From positions 1-19,535 of the forward strand of contig JARROD010000070.1 of NCBI GenBank assembly GCA_037384225.1: a stretch of 19,535 bases of DNA, written 5' to 3'. This document shows, in pieces, positions 8,795 through 16,745 of the stretch (position 1 is the stretch's first letter; every line of letters begins with the position of its first letter). The translations under genes were made by a program, and so were the position numbers. This stretch comes from JARROD01 sp037384225 (lineage in GTDB: Bacteria; Pseudomonadota; Gammaproteobacteria; Pseudomonadales; Cellvibrionaceae). Below the pieces are notes generated by a model. It did not search any database. It saw only the letters and a program-made list of their open reading frames with translations, and was not told where the DNA came from.

Positions 8795-10189
8795 ATGTCC
8801 CAATCGCTGTTGCTTTATACCGGCGTTTCCGAAATTGTCGGCGACATCATTAAGGTCAGGGTGCCCGAGGAAGCGGTAACCCCGGCAGCCAAAGCGGGGA
8901 CCGCCAGAGCCCGTTTTGGTGATCTGGCGCTGGTGGAAGAGCCTGGCGGCCACAAGTCTCTGGCACAGATTATCAATATCAAGCGCGAACTGGTGGCGTT
9001 GCAAGTCTTTTCCGGCACCAAGGGTTTTTCGACCGACGCCAACGTGCGGTTTTTCGGCTATCCGATGCGCGCGCCCTACTCGACCAATATTCTCGGCCGT
9101 ATCTTTCGTGGCGACGGCGAACCCATGGACGCCGGCCCCGACCTTTCCCACGAACCCAGCATCGCCATCGGCGGCCCGACTGTAAACCCCATGCGCCGGG
9201 TTATGGCGTCGCGAATGATTCGCACTGAGATACCCATGATCGATGTGTTCAACTGCCTGGTGGAAAGCCAAAAGATCCCTATCTTCTCCGCCGCCGGCGA
9301 ACCTTTCAACCCGCTGCTGGCGCGCATCGGCATCCAGGCCGACGCCGACGTGGTCGTGTTTGGCGGTATGGGGTTGATCTTCGACGATTTTCATTTTTTC
9401 CGCACCACCTTTGAAGACGCGGGGGTATTTTCGCGCACGGTTATGTTTGTCAACCAGGCATCCGATCCCATTGTCGAGCGGACGCTGGTGCCGGATATGG
9501 CGCTGGCGGTGGCGGAGCATTTTGCCGTCGAGGAAGGTAAACGAGTGCTGGTGCTGCTGACGGACATGACCACCTTTGCCGACGCTTTGAAAGAAATCGG
9601 TATCGCCATGGATCAGGTGCCGTCGAATCGGGGCTATACCGGCGATCTCTATTCTCAACTCGCGCGCCGCTACGAGAAAGCCTGTGATTTTCAGGGCAGC
9701 GGTTCGGTGACGATTTTGTCGGTGACCACTATGCCCGGCAACGATGTTACTCACCCGGTACCCGACAACACCGGCTATATTACAGAGGGGCAGTTTTATC
9801 TCCACGACGGCCTGATAGACCCATTCGGATCTCTGTCGCGACTCAAACAGCATGTCATCGGCAAGGTCACCCGCGAGGATCACAGCCAGATTATGAACAC
9901 CATGATACGTTTCTACGCCGGCGCCCGCGATGCGGAGCAGAAACAGGCGATGGCGTTTGAGTTGTCCGCCTTCGACCATAAGTTGTTGCACTTCGGGCGC
10001 CTGTTTCGCCAACGCTTTATGAATATTGAGATTTCCCTGTCGCTGGAGTCGGCTCTCGACCTCTGTTGGCAGACACTGGCGGAATGTTTTGAACCCCGTG
10101 AACTATTGATGAAGCAGACGCTGATCGATAAATATTTTCCCGTCACAACGGATACGCCGCCGGACGATAAAAAAACGCAGGCGGCTTAA
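8795..10189 (+). CDS. atpB: V/A-type ATPase subunit B (non-catalytic)
   Basis: 464 codons, normal family length, starting at an ATG behind TATAGGGAAATGCT. Subunit B alternates with A in the V1 hexamer and helps form the nucleotide sites without hydrolysing ATP itself. As expected there is no P-loop: the corresponding loop reads FSAAGEPFN (residues 164-172), lacking GKT. Family motifs include PMRRVMASRMIRTEIPMIDVF and SLSRLKQHVIGKVTREDH; Arg349 in S-L-S-R-L is the expected arginine finger that reaches into the catalytic site of A. The C-terminal helical domain is complete, with a charged tail. It is the first subunit gene of the operon here, whereas in Chlamydia-type operons B follows A. The next gene starts 21 bp downstream. 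Very confident. Confidence 0.96.
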   Translation: MSQSLLLYTGVSEIVGDIIKVRVPEEAVTPAAKAGTARARFGDLALVEEPGGHKSLAQIINIKRELVALQVFSGTKGFSTDANVRFFGYPMRAPYSTNILGRIFRGDGEPMDAGPDLSHEPSIAIGGPTVNPMRRVMASRMIRTEIPMIDVFNCLVESQKIPIFSAAGEPFNPLLARIGIQADADVVVFGGMGLIFDDFHFFRTTFEDAGVFSRTVMFVNQASDPIVERTLVPDMALAVAEHFAVEEGKRVLVLLTDMTTFADALKEIGIAMDQVPSNRGYTGDLYSQLARRYEKACDFQGSGSVTILSVTTMPGNDVTHPVPDNTGYITEGQFYLHDGLIDPFGSLSRLKQHVIGKVTREDHSQIMNTMIRFYAGARDAEQKQAMAFELSAFDHKLLHFGRLFRQRFMNIEISLSLESALDLCWQTLAECFEPRELLMKQTLIDKYFPVTTDTPPDDKKTQAA

Positions 10190-10210
10190 TAAAAGGCGGA
10201 AGCTTGCGCA

Positions 10211-10810
10211 ATGGCCCGGATAACACTCAATAAAAGCGCCCTTACCCGCGCCGGCAGGCAGCTGCAGGTTTTTCAGCGCTTTCGGCCTTCGCTGGATATG
10301 AAAAGGCGCCAGTTGCTGGCGGAACGGGCCGCCGCGCGCAAACAGTTGGCCGAATTCGAAGGCGCGCTGGAAAAAAACAACCTCTCTGTTGCCGACAATG
10401 TGCCCATGTTGTCGGCATCCGGGTTGGATCTGCGGCAACTGGTGAAGGTATCGGGTGTCGACCTGGACGAGGAAAATGTCATGGGCGTACGCTTGCCGGT
10501 GCTGCGTGATATCAGTATCGAGGTTCAAGCCTATGGACTGTTGAGTAAACCCCACTGGGTCGACCGGTTGGTGGAATATCTACGGGAGATACTGGCGTTG
10601 AAGGTTCGTATTCAGGTGCAGTCTCAGCGGTTAAAACATCTGGATCGCGCGGTGCAGGTCATCACCCAGCGGGTCAATCTTTTCGATAAGGTTCTGATTC
10701 CAAATACCCGGGCTACGATCAAACGCATTCAACTACACTTGGCCGATGTCGAGCGCGCCGCAGTCGTGCGCGCCAAACTCGCCAAGGCGAAGCGGGAGCG
10801 AGAGCAGTAA
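10211..10810 (+). CDS. atpD: V/A-type ATPase subunit D (central rotor shaft)
   Basis: 199 codons. Subunit D is the long antiparallel coiled coil that turns inside the A3B3 hexamer, the equivalent of F1 gamma. The N-terminal helix has the typical LNKSALTRAGRQLQVFQRF and LDMKRRQLL motifs and the C-terminal helix the typical RVNLFDKVLIPNTRATIKRI motif. The C-terminus is rich in Arg and Lys. The stop TAA shares its last base with the ATG of subunit I (TAATG), indicating translational coupling. No separate subunit F gene, the usual shaft partner, is seen; operons of the Chlamydia/Bacteroidetes kind also lack it. The symbol follows V-type naming and is not the F-type beta gene whose relic lies at 6283-6526. 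Confidence 0.95.
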   Translation: MARITLNKSALTRAGRQLQVFQRFRPSLDMKRRQLLAERAAARKQLAEFEGALEKNNLSVADNVPMLSASGLDLRQLVKVSGVDLDEENVMGVRLPVLRDISIEVQAYGLLSKPHWVDRLVEYLREILALKVRIQVQSQRLKHLDRAVQVITQRVNLFDKVLIPNTRATIKRIQLHLADVERAAVVRAKLAKAKREREQ

Positions 10811-12663
10811 TGGCCATTGTCGCCCTTAGTAAAGTCAGCCTCTGCGGGTTACTGAAAGAGAAAACCGACATTTTGGATGCCCTGCAGCGCCTTGGCTGTT
10901 TACATTTGCAGCCACTGCGTCCACCGCCGGCGGAGCCGGAGACGGTGCCGCCGGAACACGCGGAAAACGTACACAAGGCGCTACGTTTTCTGCTCGATAC
11001 ACCGCTCAAACGCCGGCAGGTTACCGCCGCCATGCTGGACCAACCGGCGCAATTCGACCTGCCCGGCGTGGTCTCGGAGACCCTCAAGGTACAGCAGCGC
11101 GAGCGCGAGATCAGCGACCGGCGCGACTTCCTCGCTCAGCGCATCAAACAGTTGCAACCCTGGGGGGATTTCACACTGCCACCGGAGGATCAACTGGCCG
11201 GCTATAAACTCTGGTTTTATCTGGTACCACTGAGCCAGATGCGACTAATGCCGAGGAAAAATCTGGTCTGGCAGCAGGTCCACAAGGACAATCAGAACGC
11301 CTATATCGTGGTGGTGGCGAAAACTGAACCCGCCGTCGACGCCCTGCCCGTCCCCCGCGTCCACACCGGCGCTGTTTCGCTCAGCGAACTGCGTCGCCGT
11401 CTATATCGGGCGCAAATGGAATTGGAAGAGTTGTCGGCCAGCCGCCAGGCGCTTACACGCTGGATATTCTTACTGACCCAGAACATGGCCCGGGCCGATG
11501 ATCGCGCCGCGTTGAGCCACGCGGCGGCACAGACCCTGGATAGTGATCAGGTATTTGCAGTCCAGGGCTGGCTGGCGCGGGAAGCACTGGACGCACTGCG
11601 GGATTTCGCCCGTCGTCACGGCCTGGCGTTGCTGGTACAACCGCCGCAGCCCGGAGACACGCCCCCTACCCTACTGCACAATCCCGAACCACTGAGCGGC
11701 GGTGAAGCGGTGGTGCGGTTTTATCAAATACCCGCTTACCAGGACTGGGATCCCTCTACGATTCTATATTTTTCCTTCGCCCTGTTTTTCGCCATGATCA
11801 TTTCCGATGCCGGCTATGGCGCGCTGTTTGCGCTCGCCCTGCTGGCCGGCTGGCGCAAACTCAGCCGCAGCGGCGCCCGCCACCTGCGTGGGCTATGCGC
11901 GACCCTGGTGGGCGGCACTTGTGTCTGGGGCGTGATGGCCGGCAGCTATTTTGGGGTCCCTCCCCCGGCGTCGTCTTTCGCCCATCAACTCAAACTTTTC
12001 GATTTACAGGATTTCGACACCATGATGCGGCTTTCGGTGGTGATCGGCGTAGCGCATATTGGCGTCGCCAACGCGGCCATGGCCTGGCACAACCGCGGCC
12101 AACCGCGGGCTTGGGCGCGCCTGGGCTGGGTGCTTGCCGTGCTCGGCGGACTGGTGATGTGGCTGGGGCGGAGCTGGCCACAGGCACCTGCGTTTTTCAG
12201 TGCCGGAAACGGTTTTCTGGACGCTCAGTTGCTGGGATCGGGGTTGCTGGGGATCGGACTCTTGGCCGTGTTCTGGTTCAGCGCCCGGCAGGTCGCCTAC
12301 CGGGAACCAACCGCCTGGTATTGGCAATTGCTGGCGGGGCTGAAAGAGTTGACCGGGGTAAGCCGCATCTTTGGTGATATTTTAAGTTATCTGCGCCTGT
12401 TTGCCCTCGGGCTGGCGAGCGCGTCTCTGGCGCTGACGTTCAACCAACTGGCGGCGCAGGTCAGCGCGGCGGTGCCGGGGGTGGGGCTGCTGCTGAGTCT
12501 GTTGATTCTATTGTTGGGGCACGGCCTGAATTTACTATTGGCGGTGGTGAGCGGTGTCGTGCACGGACTACGATTGAATTTTATCGAGTTTTACAACTGG
12601 GGACTGAGTGGCGAAGGCCGAGCGTTTCGACCCTTCGCTAAAAAAGAGGATACACGGTTATGA
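10810..12663 (+). CDS. atpI: V/A-type ATPase subunit I (a-subunit, membrane stator)
   Basis: 617 codons. The N-terminal ~300 residues are a cytosolic arm with two coiled-coil stretches (around residues 95-120 and 195-220), connecting to the peripheral stalk. The C-terminal half is membrane-embedded, with several hydrophobic spans beginning at about residue 315 (ILYFSFALFFAMIISDAGYG). The ion-channel signature GDILSYLRLFALGLASASLA carries the essential arginine that faces the K-ring carboxylate. The TGVSRIFGDILSYLRLFALG region is a hallmark of the family. It overlaps the subunit D stop by one base and the subunit K start by four (ATGA). Complete and confident. Confidence 0.95.
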   Translation: MAIVALSKVSLCGLLKEKTDILDALQRLGCLHLQPLRPPPAEPETVPPEHAENVHKALRFLLDTPLKRRQVTAAMLDQPAQFDLPGVVSETLKVQQREREISDRRDFLAQRIKQLQPWGDFTLPPEDQLAGYKLWFYLVPLSQMRLMPRKNLVWQQVHKDNQNAYIVVVAKTEPAVDALPVPRVHTGAVSLSELRRRLYRAQMELEELSASRQALTRWIFLLTQNMARADDRAALSHAAAQTLDSDQVFAVQGWLAREALDALRDFARRHGLALLVQPPQPGDTPPTLLHNPEPLSGGEAVVRFYQIPAYQDWDPSTILYFSFALFFAMIISDAGYGALFALALLAGWRKLSRSGARHLRGLCATLVGGTCVWGVMAGSYFGVPPPASSFAHQLKLFDLQDFDTMMRLSVVIGVAHIGVANAAMAWHNRGQPRAWARLGWVLAVLGGLVMWLGRSWPQAPAFFSAGNGFLDAQLLGSGLLGIGLLAVFWFSARQVAYREPTAWYWQLLAGLKELTGVSRIFGDILSYLRLFALGLASASLALTFNQLAAQVSAAVPGVGLLLSLLILLLGHGLNLLLAVVSGVVHGLRLNFIEFYNWGLSGEGRAFRPFAKKEDTRL

Positions 12664-13112
12664 ACGAATTGGTGGTAGCGCTGGGCTGGGCGGGATTGTT
12701 TGCGCCCATGGCGCTGGGGGCGATTGGATCGATTATCGGCTGTGCCACGGCGGGCCAGGCCGCTATAGGTGCGATGCTGGATACGGAGACCGGACACGGA
12801 CGCTTTATCGGGGTATCCGCCATGCCCTCTTCCCAGGTTATCTACGGGATCGTGGTGATGTTTACCCTGAATCGCGCCCTGACACTGGAATCGGCGGCGG
12901 GCCTTTTGGGAGTCGGTTTTTTAACCGGCATTGCGCTGATGTTGAGCGCCATCCGTCAGGGGCAATGCTGTGCCGCGGCGATTCACGCCACCAAGGCCAA
13001 GCCGGAGATCTTCGCCATGTCGCTGGCGCCGGCCGCGATTGTGGAAGGCTTTGCGGTCTTTGCGTTTGTTTTTGCGTTGGTGATCAGCGCGGGCATTCCC
13101 GGCGGTGCTTAG
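12660..13112 (+). CDS. atpK: V/A-type ATPase subunit K (rotor ring proteolipid)
   Basis: 150 codons, four hydrophobic helices arranged as two fused hairpins, as in 16-kDa V-type proteolipids. The second hairpin carries the ion-binding glutamate (Glu129 in SLAPAAIVEGFAVF). The first hairpin lacks a carboxylate, so there is one ion site per subunit. Residues that in Enterococcus hirae NtpK help bind sodium have plausible equivalents: Ser58 and Gln59 in MPSSQVIYG, and Gln100 or Gln102 in IRQGQCCAA. This allows sodium transport but does not prove it, since proton-pumping homologues can be similar. The start overlaps subunit I by four bases. A 75-bp gap separates it from subunit E. Confidence 0.95.
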   Translation: MNELVVALGWAGLFAPMALGAIGSIIGCATAGQAAIGAMLDTETGHGRFIGVSAMPSSQVIYGIVVMFTLNRALTLESAAGLLGVGFLTGIALMLSAIRQGQCCAAAIHATKAKPEIFAMSLAPAAIVEGFAVFAFVFALVISAGIPGGA

Positions 13113-13187
13113 GGTCGTGCACGGTCCTTAGTAGAAGCAAGGCTAATGAAACAAGAGGCGTTCAGTGAAAATTGAAAGGTATGAGCT

Positions 13188-13895
13188 GTGAATAACGAAA
13201 CCGATAAATCGGAATCTTTGCCCGATGACAGCCTGGCCGCCTACGGCGTGGAGACACTGATCGAAAGGCTTCGCGACGAAGGCGTCGCCGAAGGGCGTGC
13301 CGAGGCGGAGAAAATCGTGTCCGAGGCCGAAGCGCGGGCCGAGTGGCTGCTGGAACAGGCGCGCGAGGAGACCGAGACCTTGCGGCGCGAAGCACGCAGC
13401 GAAGTCGAACGCCATAAAACCGCCGGCGAACAGGCGTTGCAAATGGCGGCGCGGGATGCGCTACTGTCACTCAAAGGCGCCTTGAGCGATGTTTTCGCTC
13501 GCGAAGTGGAGCGGCTGGTCACCGATCAAATGCAGAGTGAGGCACTGCTCAAGGATTTGATTTTGGCAGTGGCCGGCCGGGTTCGGGAGCAGGCGCAACA
13601 GGCCGAACGATTGGACGTTTTGTTGCCGCGCAACGCCTTCGGTCTGGAAGAACTGCGCCGGGATCCGGATGAATTGGCACGCGGCGAACTGACCGGGTTA
13701 GTGCGGAAGATTATCGGCGATAATCTGCGCGCCGGCGTGGTTTTTAAAATGGCGGCGGATACCGGCGCGGGGCTGAAAATCCACCTTGTCGATGAGCAGA
13801 TTACACTGGACCTGAGTGAGAAAACGGTGACGGCGCTGTTACTTGAACACCTGCAACCGCGCTTTCGGGCGTTGTTGGAAGGCATAGTGAAATAA
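13188..13895 (+). CDS. atpE: V/A-type ATPase subunit E (peripheral stalk)
   Basis: 235 codons starting at GTG; the nearby ATG at 13181 runs straight into a stop, and AAAGG lies about eight bases before the GTG. The N-terminal half is one long charged helix (about residues 15-90, full of Glu, Arg and Ala, for example AEGRAEAEKIVSEAEARAEW), which forms the stator stalk with its partner. The C-terminal half is the globular domain that grips the top of V1. No separate subunit G/H gene, the usual coiled-coil partner, is visible in the operon. The TAA stop shares a base with the next ATG (TAATG), so the two proteins are probably made in coupled fashion. Confident on the basis of architecture and position. 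Confidence 0.88.
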   Translation: MNNETDKSESLPDDSLAAYGVETLIERLRDEGVAEGRAEAEKIVSEAEARAEWLLEQAREETETLRREARSEVERHKTAGEQALQMAARDALLSLKGALSDVFAREVERLVTDQMQSEALLKDLILAVAGRVREQAQQAERLDVLLPRNAFGLEELRRDPDELARGELTGLVRKIIGDNLRAGVVFKMAADTGAGLKIHLVDEQITLDLSEKTVTALLLEHLQPRFRALLEGIVK

Positions 13896-14629
13896 TGTAT
13901 CCCTCGACCCGCTACGTGATGCTGATGACAAGCCTGCCCTACCTGGGTTCGCTTTTTTCCGTTCGGGAAACGCCACTGTCGCGGTTCCGGCTCGAACAGC
14001 GGCTAAAGTTACTGGATAAAGCCGATGCTCTGTTGCTGGAGCAGATCGAGCGGGTTGTGCACTGGGAAAGGCATCAGCATATTTTGTCCGACGCGGAAAT
14101 ATTGCAACAGGCGCGGGCGTTAATAGACCGCTTCGATGGCGACATCCATAATCACCTCGGGGACTTCCGTAAACGGGAATACGAGCGCGTCAGTCTGCGC
14201 TTAATAGTCCAATGGCGGTTGGAGTTGCGCACACTTATCGCCGCGTTGCGGCGCCGGCAACAGGGTCAGTCGCCACAGATCGGAGAGGACTGGGGTTACG
14301 GGCGCTGGACCGGACATATTGAACGCTACTGGGGTGAGCCGGGGTTTCGCCTCGACGGAGTGTACCCCTGGATCATCAGCGCCGTGAAACTGTTGCAGCA
14401 ACGGGATACGCCGGGTCTGGAGCGACTGATTCTGGGCACGATTTGGGAGCAGCTTGAGCGCGCGCGGTTGGGGCACCACTTCGACTTTGTGGCGGTGGTC
14501 ATCTACGTTTTGCAGTGGAACATCATCAATCGCTGGACCCGTTACGACCGCAAAGAAGTGGCAGTTCAGCTCGATACCCTGGTAAGCACCGGTCTCGCCG
14601 ACTTTAAGAATTTGGTAGTTTCTCAATAA
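13895..14629 (+). CDS. DUF2764 family, V-ATPase C-like accessory subunit
   Basis: 244 codons, soluble, with an N-terminal YVMLMTSLPYLGSLF typical of the DUF2764 proteins that lie between the E and A genes in Chlamydia, Bacteroidetes and spirochaete V-ATPase operons. Its position here, between E and A, is the same. The protein is largely helical, with many Arg, Leu and Trp (for example WNIINRWTRYD near the C-terminus). It is presumed to take the place of subunit C, the socket joining the rotor shaft to the K ring, because these operons have no recognisable C gene; direct proof in this family is not known to me. Translation is coupled to E through a one-base overlap. Confidence 0.85.
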   Translation: MYPSTRYVMLMTSLPYLGSLFSVRETPLSRFRLEQRLKLLDKADALLLEQIERVVHWERHQHILSDAEILQQARALIDRFDGDIHNHLGDFRKREYERVSLRLIVQWRLELRTLIAALRRRQQGQSPQIGEDWGYGRWTGHIERYWGEPGFRLDGVYPWIISAVKLLQQRDTPGLERLILGTIWEQLERARLGHHFDFVAVVIYVLQWNIINRWTRYDRKEVAVQLDTLVSTGLADFKNLVVSQ

Positions 14630-14765
14630 CCCGGCGTCGGCACAATGTTAGGCGGACGTCCGGAGGTGGTTGGCCCAGACTGTCGGAGGCATTGATGCCG
14701 ACGGCAAGCGTGCACGAGGTGGAGTGACAGCCCGTTCCTAACAGATTGACTGAATTGAAAGGTGT
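14630..14765 (+). other. 136-bp gap inside the V-ATPase operon
   Basis: The gap between DUF2764 and subunit A holds no gene I can support. One very short frame at 14695 (ATG after GGAGG, ten codons) is too small to interpret. A weak palindrome (GGCAT-TG-ATGCC) surrounds that ATG. No subunit F or G sequence is hidden here. It is the longest gap in the operon and could hold an internal promoter or mRNA-processing site. Confidence 0.4.
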
Positions 14766-14768
14766 TTG

Positions 14769-16559
14769 ATGGATAAAAATTCCGATGCGGCGCAAGCAAC
14801 CGCCAGGGTTGTGGCGGTACAGGAAGACATTGTCACTATTGAAGCGTTGGCCGACAGCCGTACGCCGATCATGAAAAATGAAGTGGTATACATCCGCCCT
14901 CGCAACAGTGAGGAAAGGTTGAAAGCGGAGGTATTGCGGGTGTTGGGGCGCACCGGCGAAGTACAGGTATTTGAAAGCACCCGCGGCGTCGGAGTCGGTG
15001 ACGCTGTGGAACAGAGCGGTCGCATGTTATCGGTGGAACTGGGCCCGGGGCTGTTGGGACAGGTTTACGACGGTTTGCAAAACCCGCTGGGGGCACTGGC
15101 CGCCAATCACGGCGTCTTTTTGCCCCGCGGCGTCGAGGCCGACGCCATCGACCGCAACCGCAAATGGTCTTTTATGCCCAAGGTTTCCAGCGGCGCTCGA
15201 CTGCGGGCCGGGGATACCATAGGTACGGTTCAAGAGGGGCATTTTTCCCATAAAATCATGGTACCTTTTGACGTGCAGGGAGAAGTGGCAGTGACCTGGA
15301 TTCAGGAAAGCAAGGTCGACGTCGACACACCCATTGCCCGGATTCGGCTCCAGGATCAGGCCAAGACCGAGCACTCCATTACGCTCTCCCAGCGCTGGCC
15401 GGTGCGGCGTCCACTGCCGGAGCAATTACTGCGAACCCGGATTGCCGAGCGTCTCTACCCCAGTGAACCCCTGATTACCACATTGCGGCTGATCGATACT
15501 TTTTTCCCCATCGCCCGCGGCGGCACAGCCTGTATTCCAGGGCCGTTCGGTGCCGGAAAAACGGTGTTGCAAAACCTTATTTCCCGCTATTCGTCCGTGG
15601 ACATCGTCATCGTCGTGGCCTGCGGCGAACGCGCCGGAGAGGTGGTGGAAACCATTACCGAATTTCCCCAATTACGCGATCCCCGCAGCGGCGGTTCGCT
15701 AATGGATCGCACCATCATTATCTGCAACACGTCCTCCATGCCGGTCGCCGCCCGCGAAGCTTCCATCTACACCGGCATCACCCTCGGCGAGTATTACCGC
15801 CAGATGGGTTACGACGTATTGCTGATCGCCGACTCCACCACCCGCTGGGCCCAGGCGATGCGGGAAACCTCCGGGCGCATGGAGGAAATTCCCGGTGAAG
15901 AAGCCTTTCCCGCCTATCTCGACTCCACCATCCGCAACGTCTATGAGCGCGCCGGCGTCATCGGCATCCGTGCCGACGATCAGCTGTTGAGCGGCAGCCT
16001 GACCATGATCGGCACCGTCTCCCCCGCCGGCGGTAACTTCGAGGAACCCGTCACCCAATCGACCCTGGGCACGGTAAAAACCTTTCTCGGTCTCAGTGCC
16101 GACCGCGCTTACAAACGCTTTTACCCATCCGTCGATCCGCTGATTTCCTGGTCTCGCTATCTACAGCAACTGCGTCCCTGGTACGACGCGGAACTGGAGA
16201 CAGGCTGGACTGACAAGGTGCAGCAAATGTTGGCACTGTTGAAACGGGGAGACGAGATTTTCCAAATGATGCAAGTGACGGGAGAGGAAGGCGTTACCCT
16301 CGAGGATTTTGTGCTCTATCAAAAAGCACTGTTTCTGGATATGGTGTACCTGCAACAGGACGCCTTCGACCCCGTGGATGTGTCCGCTCCGCTGAAACGT
16401 CAACAAAAACTGTTAAACCTGATCAACGAACTCCTGCAGAAGGATTACACCTTTGACAGCAAAGACAGCGTACACGATTTTTTCAATCAACTCACCGGGC
16501 TGGTGAAAAACCTCAATTATGCGCGGGAAGATTCCCCGGAATTTGTTACCTATCAATAG
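14769..16559 (+). CDS. atpA: V/A-type ATPase subunit A (catalytic)
   Basis: 596 codons from the ATG at 14769, which lies behind GAAAGGTGTTTG; an in-frame TTG three bases earlier is less likely. This is the ATP-hydrolysing subunit. The Walker A loop GPFGAGKT is at residues 258-265. The catalytic glutamate is in CGERAGE (Glu287) and Walker B ends in LLIADSTTRWA (Asp355). The non-homologous region that sets A apart from F1 beta, about residues 115-185, is present (FLPRGV ... KWSFMPKV). The ETSGRMEEIPGEEAFPAYLDS motif is fully conserved. The protein is full length and shows no damage. It is the last gene of the operon, although in most bacteria with this gene set A precedes B. Confidence 0.97.
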   Translation: MDKNSDAAQATARVVAVQEDIVTIEALADSRTPIMKNEVVYIRPRNSEERLKAEVLRVLGRTGEVQVFESTRGVGVGDAVEQSGRMLSVELGPGLLGQVYDGLQNPLGALAANHGVFLPRGVEADAIDRNRKWSFMPKVSSGARLRAGDTIGTVQEGHFSHKIMVPFDVQGEVAVTWIQESKVDVDTPIARIRLQDQAKTEHSITLSQRWPVRRPLPEQLLRTRIAERLYPSEPLITTLRLIDTFFPIARGGTACIPGPFGAGKTVLQNLISRYSSVDIVIVVACGERAGEVVETITEFPQLRDPRSGGSLMDRTIIICNTSSMPVAAREASIYTGITLGEYYRQMGYDVLLIADSTTRWAQAMRETSGRMEEIPGEEAFPAYLDSTIRNVYERAGVIGIRADDQLLSGSLTMIGTVSPAGGNFEEPVTQSTLGTVKTFLGLSADRAYKRFYPSVDPLISWSRYLQQLRPWYDAELETGWTDKVQQMLALLKRGDEIFQMMQVTGEEGVTLEDFVLYQKALFLDMVYLQQDAFDPVDVSAPLKRQQKLLNLINELLQKDYTFDSKDSVHDFFNQLTGLVKNLNYAREDSPEFVTYQ

Positions 16560-16578
16560 CAAATAGCGGTGTTGGTGG

Positions 16579-16614
16579 GGTCAGGCCTTACATTTCACAC
16601 CTGACCACTTTTTT
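16579..16614 (+). terminator. Hairpin with T-run after the V-ATPase operon
   Basis: GGTCAGG (16579-16585) pairs perfectly with CCTGACC (16600-16606) around a 14-nt loop. After AC come six T (16609-16614). It lies 20 bp beyond the subunit A stop and would work as an intrinsic terminator for the operon. The same GGTCAGG hairpin borders the transposase relic that follows, so it may be of mobile-element origin. Confidence 0.55.
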
Positions 16615-16690
16615 CCCATTTTTTCACCGCGCGACTCACCGTGGCATAACTGACTCCAAAGGCTTTCCCAACCTCCTCCTCACATGGGTG
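16604..16690 (-). pseudogene. C-terminal relic of a REP-associated (Y1/RAYT) transposase
   Basis: The minus strand reads HPCEEEVGKAFGVSYATVSR then AVKKWEKSGQV and a stop. This is the helix-turn-helix tail (x-GxxFGVxYxTVSRAVKK) common at the end of REP-associated tyrosine transposases. There is a stop upstream in frame, and no HUH or catalytic tyrosine region is found nearby, so only about 30 codons remain. The adjoining GGTCAGG/CCTGACC hairpin fits the palindromic ends these enzymes recognise. Inactive. Confidence 0.55.
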
Positions 16691-16745
16691 GGCCTACGTC
16701 GAGTTTTTGCAACGACGCCCGGCGGGATGCATCGGAAGCGAATCT

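Noticed and set aside
8780..10012. 410-codon open frame antisense to subunit B
   Set aside because: Its sequence is His/Arg/Gly-rich with no family resemblance, and it lies wholly opposite a fully conserved V-ATPase subunit. High GC at third positions creates such shadows.
14630..14765. Hidden small subunit (F or G) in the gap before subunit A
   Set aside because: The longest frames here are under 20 codons and show no subunit-like sequence.
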